Shown here: piece after piece, positions 8,039 through 13,222 of the stretch
Position numbering within the stretch: position 1 is the first letter of the stretch
Layout of the letters: every line of letters begins with the position of its first letter
Assembly (NCBI GenBank): GCA_937906765.1
Contig: CALCUV010000015.1
Location: forward strand, 1 to 13,222
DNA from: an uncultured Prevotella sp.
GTDB taxonomy: Bacteria > Bacteroidota > Bacteroidia > Bacteroidales > Bacteroidaceae
Length of the DNA stretch: 13,222 bases
Reading direction: 5' to 3'
The notes under the pieces: generated by a model
Database searches by the model: none
Told to the model about the DNA's origin: nothing
What the model saw: the letters and a program-made list of their open reading frames with translations, nothing else
Made by a program: the position numbers and the translations under genes

Positions 8039-8827
8039 TTAGTCAAGAATGACTACAATAGTTTTTTGACCGGAAGCCCAAATTTTAAATCCCAATTTAC
8101 ATTTTTTATTACGGATATACTCAAGCATTGAAGCGACTTTGGAATCTTGGTTTTCAAGGAGCGAGGACTTCATTAGTTCTTTTAACGAACCAGGTGATTC
8201 CTCTTCTAATTGCAAAAACATTTCATATTGTTCCGCTGGAATTTCCACTATAAAATAAATTGTACCTTTTTCATAAACAACAAATTGTTTATCTCCGACT
8301 CCTTCTGTAGCACCTAAATTCATCAACTTAACGAATGTTTCTACAGGAAGATATGACATAATTTCCATCATCAGCTCATCATTATCATCGAGGTCTATAA
8401 TGGCGAACATAGAATATTGTTCTGGGGTAAGTTGTACCTTATATGACTTCTCACTATGAGCATCTGATATCATTAGAGTTACTCCTTTGAGAGCTAATTC
8501 ATTGAAATCTTTAACGAAATCCTGGACTTTAGGGATATCTTGATTATAATTAACGTCAACATAAGTCTTCATCGCCACAATAATTTCATACATAAAATCA
8601 GCAGGCATTTCGTTCGAAACCATATCAAGAACAAGGCTATTCTTAACAACTGTAACAGAGCGAATTTCTTTTTGGTCGTTAGAATTAAATTCTTCCTTTA
8701 TATTCTCAATGAACTGCTGAAGTTTTTCGTCTCTACTTTGGGCAAAAGCTTTTGAGTTAAACGTTGAAAGTGCTAACATAAACATGAAGGCACCAATAAA
8801 AGTCTTCATAAAAATCTTTGTTCTCAT
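8039..8827 (-). CDS. Hypothetical secreted protein, apparent internal duplication
   Basis: I do not recognise this 262-residue protein. It has a signal peptide (residues 1-29, ending KAFA before QS), so it is exported and lacks a lipobox. No transmembrane segment follows. It looks like two related halves, about 61-134 and 185-261. Each has a strand, then an E-M/I-P-A-D/E turn (73-77 and 195-199), helices ending in a KV-initiated helix, and a closing strand pair (KGVTLMI...YKVQL versus KLGFKIW...IVVIL). The rest is rich in Glu, Asp, Lys and Met. DNA composition is low in GC (sampled lines about 27-33%) compared with about 48% in a sampled exbB line. The start could also be Met7 (8809), which gives an equally good signal peptide. 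TATATTTT upstream on the minus strand is a weak promoter candidate. The protein may be species-specific. Confidence 0.75.
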   Translation of the reverse strand: MRTKIFMKTFIGAFMFMLALSTFNSKAFAQSRDEKLQQFIENIKEEFNSNDQKEIRSVTVVKNSLVLDMVSNEMPADFMYEIIVAMKTYVDVNYNQDIPKVQDFVKDFNELALKGVTLMISDAHSEKSYKVQLTPEQYSMFAIIDLDDNDELMMEIMSYLPVETFVKLMNLGATEGVGDKQFVVYEKGTIYFIVEIPAEQYEMFLQLEEESPGSLKELMKSSLLENQDSKVASMLEYIRNKKCKLGFKIWASGQKTIVVILD

Positions 8828-8925
8828 AGTTAAATTCTTTAAATCGTGATTATTATAAAATATATATCCTTTAAATCATAAGGTCGCAATCCCATTCACA
8901 TTAGGATATTGCTTTTATGGGGCCC

Positions 8926-9225
8926 CTACCAAGCAGAGATAGAATCGCAATAGGCAGAATCAGCATACAAAGTTTCGTTATCTTCCACGTAAGGAGTGGC
9001 GATAGAATCCACAACTGCACTATCTACACAACATGTATCTATATTTGCCACTACTGTAGTATCACAACAATATTGGTAGTCACGTTCTTTTTTATGATGC
9101 TTGCGATTATCAATCTTAACGGTTGTCTTATAACGGTCTTCATCAACAGATTCTTTCTTTGAATCATTACATGATACAACTCCTAAGATCAAAAACGATA
9201 CAAGAAAATACACTTTGGCGTTCAT
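8926..9225 (-). CDS. Small cysteine-rich lipoprotein, function unknown
   Basis: This 99-residue protein has a clear lipoprotein signal peptide: MNAKVYFLV, then LGVVSC with the lipidated Cys19. The mature part has a Lys/His/Arg-rich stretch (about 37-48) followed by an acidic, Asp-Ser/Asp-Thr-rich tail. Two adjacent cysteine pairs, C53-C54 and C65-C66, sit in roughly mirrored settings (CCDT and DTCC), and a further Cys93 lies near the end. Adjacent cysteines in an envelope protein suggest disulfides or metal binding, but nothing proves it. A promoter candidate lies just upstream and the tonB2 terminator lies before that, so the gene is probably its own transcription unit. The stop codon overlaps the 8-bp palindrome GGGGCCCC. 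I recognise no family. The lipobox and lack of a better frame on either strand support that the gene is real. Confidence 0.7.
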   Translation of the reverse strand: MNAKVYFLVSFLILGVVSCNDSKKESVDEDRYKTTVKIDNRKHHKKERDYQYCCDTTVVANIDTCCVDSAVVDSIATPYVEDNETLYADSAYCDSISAW

Positions 9226-9263
9226 ATTATACCTCTATTTTACATGATTATTATTTACTTCGG

Positions 9264-9293
9264 CAAAAGTACACTTATTTTAGTAAATACAGC
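9264..9293 (-). promoter_or_regulatory. Candidate promoter of the small lipoprotein gene
   Basis: On the minus strand TACTTTTG (9264-9271) fits the Bacteroidetes -7 consensus TAnnTTTG. A poor -33 candidate, GCTG (9290-9293), is 18 nt upstream. It lies about 40 nt before the ATG and downstream of the tonB2 terminator. Motif evidence only. Confidence 0.4.
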
Positions 9294-9305
9294 TCACAGA
9301 GGTAC

Positions 9306-9333
9306 AAAAAAAGGGACCAACACTGCGGCCCCT
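9306..9333 (-). terminator. Rho-independent terminator after the second tonB gene
   Basis: Read on the minus strand, AGGGGCC and GGTCCCT pair in a 7-bp stem with one G-T wobble around an 8-nt loop, followed directly by a run of T (9306-9311). It lies about 100 nt past the stop codon of the second tonB gene and separates it from the lipoprotein gene. Confidence 0.75.
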
Positions 9334-9433
9334 AAAATATTTAGCAACTTTAGATAAAAGATTCTTGACTTTTGTTATTGAATGTCCTATAGACTGTTTG
9401 ACGCTATTAATAAAGGAGTGATGGTACGTGTTA

Positions 9434-9820
9434 TTACTGAATCATGAAACGCACAGGAACAGTAAACCACTTACGTACGGGGCGACCTTCCTTTCTTGCA
9501 GGAACGAAGCGCGGTAATGATTTTATAACACGTACTGCTTCACGGTCACATTCTGCAGAAAGTGATTTCTTTACTTCTATATCCCCCACACGACCATCAC
9601 GTTCTACAACGAAACGGAGAATTACCATGCCTTGCACATCTTGCTCAAGAGCAATTGCGGGATACTTCGTATTTTCGCGGATGTACTTAAGAAGCGCAGC
9701 TTGTCCACCGGGAAATTGTGCATCTTGTTCTGCTACTTCTAGAATTTCATCTTCTATTTTAGATTTCTCAGCACCACCTGCAGTTTGATTCTCATTAAAG
9801 TCCTCATTAGTAATTCCATC
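9434..9820 (-). repeat. Copy 1 of duplicated TonB C-terminal coding segment
   Basis: This 387-nt stretch is a direct repeat of 10315-10701, displaced by 881 nt with no indels seen in the aligned coding part. Exact matches run up to 30 nt (9654-9683 against 10535-10564), and the tandem TAA TAA stop codons are shared. Similarity fades upstream of codon D100, where the two genes become unrelated. Confidence 0.88.
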
Positions 9821-10117
9821 GTTAGACTCACTGAGGTTGTTTTGAGGTGAAGTTGAATTCGTGTTTGATACTTGTTCACTGCCGGACTTTTCCTGAAGAA
9901 CTGTAGTTTCTGTTTCTTCTGTAGTCACAACAAGTAATGAATCAGGCAAAGATTCTGAAGAAGAATCTGACAACGAATCTGACAGAATTTCACTTAAGTC
10001 ATTACTTGATTTCTCCCAAACACTTTCAACATTATTTATAAATGCAACCACAAATATTGATACTGCTGTAAACAACAAAACCACTAATGATATAAGTAAA
10101 AACTTAGGTAAGTTCAT
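9434..10117 (-). CDS. Second TonB-like protein, Ser/Asp-rich linker, near-identical C-terminal domain
   Basis: This 227-residue TonB homologue should contact TonB boxes of outer-membrane transporters through its C-terminal domain. A single membrane anchor is at about residues 5-27. The periplasmic linker (about 35-115) is rich in Ser, Asp, Glu, Asn and Thr with only two prolines, unlike the usual Pro/Lys/Glu linker. The TonB C-terminal domain occupies about 125-227, with FPGG (135-138), the KYP motif (151-153) and the final PVRFMIQ. From D100 onward it aligns without gaps to the neighbouring TonB. By my count 75 of the last 89 residues are identical, and the double TAA stop is shared too. It lacks the cytoplasmic N-terminal segment that the neighbour has (CDLVFEGRYKNYGAYALR). 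It has its own promoter candidate and terminator, so it appears to be a separately expressed duplicate with a replaced N-terminal half. Confidence 0.9.
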   Translation of the reverse strand: MNLPKFLLISLVVLLFTAVSIFVVAFINNVESVWEKSSNDLSEILSDSLSDSSSESLPDSLLVVTTEETETTVLQEKSGSEQVSNTNSTSPQNNLSESNDGITNEDFNENQTAGGAEKSKIEDEILEVAEQDAQFPGGQAALLKYIRENTKYPAIALEQDVQGMVILRFVVERDGRVGDIEVKKSLSAECDREAVRVIKSLPRFVPARKEGRPVRKWFTVPVRFMIQ

Positions 10118-10154
10118 AAGAATTGCTCAATTAGATGTTTTGTAAATCCATATA

Positions 10155-10182
10155 CAAAATTACAATATATTTATATACCAAA
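10155..10182 (-). promoter_or_regulatory. Candidate promoter of the second tonB gene
   Basis: On the minus strand TAATTTTG (10155-10162) matches the Bacteroidetes -7 consensus TAnnTTTG. TTTG (10179-10182) could be the -33 element, but its 16-nt spacer is short for that class. It lies about 40 nt before the ATG and downstream of the main operon's terminator. Confidence 0.45.
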
Positions 10183-10225
10183 ATGGTTTTCGAAAAGTTT
10201 TTGAAAACATTTATTCCTATAGCGA

Positions 10226-10267
10226 TAAAAAAATACGCGGTTTCAAATTTGTGAAACCGCGTATTTT
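10226..10267 (-). terminator. Strong rho-independent terminator ending the exbB-exbD-exbD-tonB operon
   Basis: A perfect 15-bp inverted repeat (10230-10244 with 10253-10267) has an 8-nt loop and a CCGCG core. On the minus strand it runs straight into seven or more T residues. It lies about 48 nt past the tonB stop codon, and isolates the main Ton operon from the second tonB gene. Confidence 0.93.
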
Positions 10268-10314
10268 CTCTTTATGTTTACGTCAGCAATAATATCATTA
10301 TGCTGAGTAAATTA

Positions 10315-10701
10315 TTACTGAATCATGAAGCGTACGGGAACAGTAAACCACTTACGTACGGGACGACCACTCTGCTTAGCAGGAATGAAGCGGGGGAATG
10401 ATTTAACCACTCGGATTGCTTCACGGTCACATTCTGCAGAAAGTGATTTCTTAATCTGAACTTCACCCACGCGACCATCACGTTCTACAACGAAACGGAG
10501 GATTACGACACCCTGCAAATCTTGCTCAAGAGCGATTGCGGGATACTTCGTATTTTCGCGGATGAACTTAAGAAGAGCTGCCTGACCACCGGGGAATTCG
10601 GCATCTTGTTCTACAACGTCAAAGATTTCTTCTTCCTTGGGAGGAACTTCAGTACCACCAGCAGTTTGGTTTTCCTTCAAGTCGTCAATACTAATACCAT
10701 C
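10315..10701 (-). repeat. Copy 2 of duplicated TonB C-terminal coding segment
   Basis: This is the counterpart of 9434-9820 at an offset of 881 nt. It codes for residues D155 to the stop of the main TonB, plus the same tandem TAA stops. The shared part also includes the ENQTAGG segment before the folded domain. Confidence 0.88.
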
Positions 10702-11163
10702 TTCAGAGTCACCGATGTAGTCTTGAGAAGCGATAGAAATGTTCTTTCTCGTTACTTCATCCTGAGTCTTCAATGCCTTAGTTTCTTCAACTTGGTCAAC
10801 GATATCAGGCACTGTAAAGGCAATAGAAGCCTTCACGGCAACTTTCTCAAGTTCTACCTTGGGAGGTTCCTGATATTCCTGCTTGATTTCTTCCTTAGGT
10901 TCTTCCTTTGGAGTTTCTTCAAGTTCAGCCATTACCATTTCCTCTTGGAAATCGTCTGCTTGCTCGGGTGTAAGAGCTTCTGAGGCTACTGTATAAAGTA
11001 AACCTCCGCCTATGAGAACGAGCAAACCGATAAGGACTGTCATGATTGAATAGAAGCGGCGCGCTGATGCTTTAGCACGTAATGCATAAGCGCCGTAGTT
11101 CTTGTATCGTCCTTCAAAGACGAGGTCGCACCATTCTTTTGATGCTAAGTCGATATTAGACAT
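10315..11163 (-). CDS. tonB: Energy transducer TonB (main operon copy)
   Basis: TonB links the ExbB/ExbD proton-driven motor in the inner membrane to TonB-dependent transporters in the outer membrane. The 282-residue protein opens with the cytoplasmic segment common in Bacteroidetes TonB (WCDLVFEGRYKNYGAYALR, 11-29). A membrane helix follows (about 37-60), then a Glu/Lys/Pro linker (about 75-140, with EETPKEEPKEEIKQE) and the C-terminal domain (about 180-282) containing FPGG (190-193) and KYP (206-208). The start is placed 20 nt after exbD in the same direction, and the gene ends the operon at a strong terminator. Residues 155-282 are duplicated in the neighbouring second TonB. In Bacteroidetes this system would energise SusC-type glycan importers and iron/haem/cobalamin receptors. 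Confidence 0.95.
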   Translation of the reverse strand: MSNIDLASKEWCDLVFEGRYKNYGAYALRAKASARRFYSIMTVLIGLLVLIGGGLLYTVASEALTPEQADDFQEEMVMAELEETPKEEPKEEIKQEYQEPPKVELEKVAVKASIAFTVPDIVDQVEETKALKTQDEVTRKNISIASQDYIGDSEDGISIDDLKENQTAGGTEVPPKEEEIFDVVEQDAEFPGGQAALLKFIRENTKYPAIALEQDLQGVVILRFVVERDGRVGEVQIKKSLSAECDREAIRVVKSFPRFIPAKQSGRPVRKWFTVPVRFMIQ

Positions 11164-11183
11164 ACTTATTTACTTTGCTTATG

Positions 11184-11831
11184 TTACTTGTTTTCATTAA
11201 GAGGAACCGCATTCTGAATCATTTGAATGTCCTGTTCATGAATCTTGTCAATCACATATCTACCAATATAGCAGATTTGCATTTCATCGAGAGCATTGAT
11301 CAAGTTAAGGTAAGTAGCTTCGTCAGTTGCCTTGATGATTGCCGAAGGAGTAATATCAGAGTTCTTGATTTCAGTCAAGCGCTTCTTATGTTCCTCACGG
11401 TATTGCTCATCTTGCTTAACGTTTGAAGAGTGTTTATTAGCGAACTCACGCTTAAGTTCTTCAACCTTCTTCATTGCGGCGATATTCTTAGTCTGTAAAA
11501 CCTTACGAATACCATCCTTACCATACTTGGTTTCATACACGGTAGCCCCATCAGGCTTACCTTCAAAATAATAGATCTTGTCGTCCTTGTCAAGGATAAT
11601 CGTGATTGCTTTATCTGCAGCTACCTGACTCTTATCTTCCTTCTTGATGTCATCCTTGTCCGAAGGCATAGAGATTTGCATCGTCTGGGGTTTAAGAAGT
11701 GTAGTACAGAGCATAAAGAACGTCACGAGCAACATGATCATGTCTACCATCGGCGTAAAGTCGACGCGAGCATTCATTTTCTTTTGCTTGCCTTTGCCGC
11801 CGCCTCCGCCGCCCATATCTAAACTTGCCAT
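11184..11831 (-). CDS. exbD: ExbD-family biopolymer transport protein (adjacent to tonB)
   Basis: ExbD is the peptidoglycan- and TonB-facing subunit of the Ton motor, and works as a small oligomer inside the ExbB pentamer. The 215-residue product begins with a glycine run (residues 7-12) and a basic stretch (KGKQKK). It then has the single transmembrane helix (about 26-46) holding the essential Asp at 30 in FTPMVDMIMLLVTFFM. The periplasmic part is much longer than in E. coli ExbD (141 residues total). Between the two conserved strands lies a highly charged Lys/Glu segment (about 108-158) likely to be helical or coiled-coil. The gene starts 13 nt after the other exbD and stops 20 nt before tonB. 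The two exbD genes are distinct in sequence and are likely both needed for one complex (inference). Confidence 0.93.
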   Translation of the reverse strand: MASLDMGGGGGGKGKQKKMNARVDFTPMVDMIMLLVTFFMLCTTLLKPQTMQISMPSDKDDIKKEDKSQVAADKAITIILDKDDKIYYFEGKPDGATVYETKYGKDGIRKVLQTKNIAAMKKVEELKREFANKHSSNVKQDEQYREEHKKRLTEIKNSDITPSAIIKATDEATYLNLINALDEMQICYIGRYVIDKIHEQDIQMIQNAVPLNENK

Positions 11832-11844
11832 AACATTCTAAGAT

Positions 11845-12483
11845 TTATTCCTCTGATTTAAGTGAAGTAATGAGGTTGTAACGATTCTCATCAATTTCAC
11901 GCAAGGAGTCCATTACTTTTTTAATTACTGCATAGGGAGTGTTCTTGTCTGCCTTAATTGCGAGACCCATTTCTTTCCCATTTGCTTTACGAGCTGCTGC
12001 TACCCATAACTTGAGTTCGTTAACACCAACTTCATTTTCGCCAGGAACGGGAATACCAACCTGATTGCTACTTTGGTACTTTTCTTCAGTCAAGAAACTG
12101 TTACGCTCGTTAGCTTCCTTTGCCAACCAGGCAGGGAGAGCGTTACAGGGAGTACCAAAAGTTGGAACTTTGGAGAACTCATCGAGTTGTTGGGGATTAA
12201 GTTTAAGATCTCCGTTATCAATCATCTGCTGTGCCATCTTTCGCTGAGTTTCAGGAGCGTCCATGCAGAGGAAGACTTTACCTGCCTTGTTAACGAAAAT
12301 AGTAAGCAAATTTGTTTCAGGAATCTTAATTTCAGAAACTGAACCCGGGGCATTCACTTTTACTGGTTCGTCCTTAACGAACGTAGCAGTAAGCATAAAG
12401 AAGGTAAGCAGCAGGACCATAACGTCACTCATCGGCGTCATGTCGATGAATGTGTCTTGTTTTTTAATTTTAAAACGTCCCAT
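11845..12483 (-). CDS. exbD: ExbD-family biopolymer transport protein (adjacent to exbB)
   Basis: This is the second ExbD-type subunit of the operon, 212 residues. A short basic N-terminus (MGRFKIKK) precedes the transmembrane helix (about 15-36), with the proton-relay Asp at 20 in MTPMSDVMVLLLTFFM. The periplasmic region (about 40-212) ends in the usual C-terminal ExbD fold (GLAIKADKNTPYAVIKKVMDSL, about 173-194). An insertion of roughly 80 residues (about 75-155) contains Pro/Asn-rich segments. Two cysteines, C73 and C113, both lie on the periplasmic side and could form a disulfide. The gene lies 24 nt after exbB and 13 nt before the other exbD, and so is translated from the same message. 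Paired exbD genes are well known in Bacteroidetes Ton operons, but the distinct job of each is poorly defined. Confidence 0.92.
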   Translation of the reverse strand: MGRFKIKKQDTFIDMTPMSDVMVLLLTFFMLTATFVKDEPVKVNAPGSVSEIKIPETNLLTIFVNKAGKVFLCMDAPETQRKMAQQMIDNGDLKLNPQQLDEFSKVPTFGTPCNALPAWLAKEANERNSFLTEEKYQSSNQVGIPVPGENEVGVNELKLWVAAARKANGKEMGLAIKADKNTPYAVIKKVMDSLREIDENRYNLITSLKSEE

Positions 12484-12507
12484 TGATTGGTTTACCTAAA
12501 TTATGGA

Positions 12508-13221
12508 TTAGTGAGTTGCGTTAAATGTCTGAACTACAGTGAAACCTACTTCGTCAATGCAGAAAGTGAGGCGGTCAATCTTGTTAGTGTAGAAGTTGTA
12601 AGCGATAACTGCGAGTGCACCTGTTGCGATACCAGAAGCAGTATTTACGAGCGCTTCAGAGATACCGACAGAAAGAGCTGCTGAGTCAGCACCACCTTCA
12701 CCGCTAGCCATAGCAGAGAATGACTTGATCATACCCATTACGGTACCGAGAAGACCTGTAAGAGTACCGAGAGTTACGATAGTACCGATGATGGGGAGGT
12801 TTTCCTGCATCATAGGCATTTCGAGAGCAGTTGCTTCTTCGAGTTCCTTCTGGATAGCAAGCACTTGCTGTTCCTTAGTGAGCTTAGTGTCGGCTTCTAC
12901 TTCCTTGTAGCGCTTCAACACAGCAGATACTACGTTAGCAACAGAACCCTTTTGCTTGTCGCAGATAGCTTGAGCCTTGTCGAGGTCGTGTACAGAAAGA
13001 GCTGCCTTGATGTCGGCAACGAACTTAGCGAGTGTGCCGGTACCGTAAGCAGAACGGATAGCGAAGAAACGTTCAATGCAGAAGCAAAGTACAGTGAACA
13101 TCAAAGACCAGATGATAGGTACGATGAAACCACCAAGGTATACTGTACCAACCAAGTTTGCAGGAGTGGGGTGAGTTTCACCGCTTGTCATTACAACGAA
13201 GTCTGCACCGAGTTGCTCAGC
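12508..13221 (-). CDS. exbB: ExbB/TolQ/MotA-family proton channel subunit, N-terminus cut by window end
   Basis: This is the pentameric proton-channel subunit of the Ton motor. Counting from the ATG at 13191, three membrane helices are seen: about 17-43 (GGFIVPIIWSLMFTVLCF), 131-155 (PIIGTIVTLGTLTGLLGTVMG) and 175-200 (GISEALVNTASGIATGALAV). A cytoplasmic helical domain lies between the first two. The conserved GTVxG and the NTASGI threonine region of the family are present. ATG 13191 may be internal: the frame stays open to the window edge, adding AEQLGADFVV, and no ribosome binding site precedes the ATG. I therefore treat the gene as 5'-incomplete, although starting at 13191 (227 residues) is possible. 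It is the first visible gene of exbB-exbD-exbD-tonB, and the operon promoter is outside the window. Confidence 0.92.
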   Translation of the reverse strand, partial: AEQLGADFVVMTSGETHPTPANLVGTVYLGGFIVPIIWSLMFTVLCFCIERFFAIRSAYGTGTLAKFVADIKAALSVHDLDKAQAICDKQKGSVANVVSAVLKRYKEVEADTKLTKEQQVLAIQKELEEATALEMPMMQENLPIIGTIVTLGTLTGLLGTVMGMIKSFSAMASGEGGADSAALSVGISEALVNTASGIATGALAVIAYNFYTNKIDRLTFCIDEVGFTVVQTFNATH

Positions 13222-13222
13222 A

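Noticed and set aside
8886..8926. Imperfect GCAAT/ATTGC inverted repeat next to GGGGCCCC as a terminator for the small lipoprotein gene
   Set aside because: The stem has a bulge and is not followed by a T run on the minus strand, so I do not call it a terminator.
9123..9335. Plus-strand open frame of 70 codons across the lipoprotein start and the tonB2 terminator
   Set aside because: It overlaps a minus-strand gene with a clear lipobox and runs through a promoter candidate and a terminator. It has no signal peptide or family features.

Overview
The window looks like chromosomal DNA from a Bacteroidales bacterium, most likely a Prevotella relative. This rests on gene content and signals, not on a database search. 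The signs are an exbB-exbD-exbD-tonB operon with Bacteroidetes-type TonB, a PstS-like lipoprotein beside it, a GH84 hexosaminidase close to the Bacteroides thetaiotaomicron enzyme, starts mostly lacking Shine-Dalgarno sequences, and promoter candidates of the Bacteroides -7 form (TAnnTTTG).

Left part, plus strand (1-4620). The 3' end of a trans-polyprenyl diphosphate synthase gene is followed after 2 nt by a TatD-family metal-dependent hydrolase. After another 25 nt comes a large secreted GH84 beta-N-acetylglucosaminidase. This block ends at a perfect 13-bp hairpin (4582-4620). The GH84 enzyme ends in two copies of a module of about 130 residues plus a short tail resembling a type IX secretion sorting domain.

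Middle, plus strand (4669-7003). A YghZ-type aldo/keto reductase, shorter at the C-terminus than the E. coli protein, is followed by a 306-nt gap. The gap carries a promoter candidate and a leader with several small inverted repeats. Then comes phosphate acetyltransferase (pta), ended by a terminator that probably serves both strands. No acetate kinase gene lies in the window.

Right part, minus strand (13222 down to 7019). A Ton energy-transduction operon runs exbB (cut by the window end), exbD, exbD, tonB with gaps of 24, 13 and 20 nt, and ends at a strong terminator (10226-10267). Downstream is a second TonB with a nearly identical C-terminal domain but an unrelated N-terminal half. After it come its own promoter candidate and terminator, a 99-residue lipoprotein with paired cysteines, a 262-residue secreted protein that looks internally duplicated, and a PstS-like lipoprotein. 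The three genes between tonB and the PstS-like gene sit in visibly AT-richer DNA and look like an accessory insertion into an otherwise conserved envelope locus.

How the genes fit together: ExbB/ExbD should use the proton gradient to energise TonB, which drives outer-membrane TonB-dependent transporters (SusC/FecA types). The second TonB could compete for or share the same ExbBD motor. The small envelope proteins have no recognised function. I see no rRNA, tRNA, CRISPR array, transposase or integrase.
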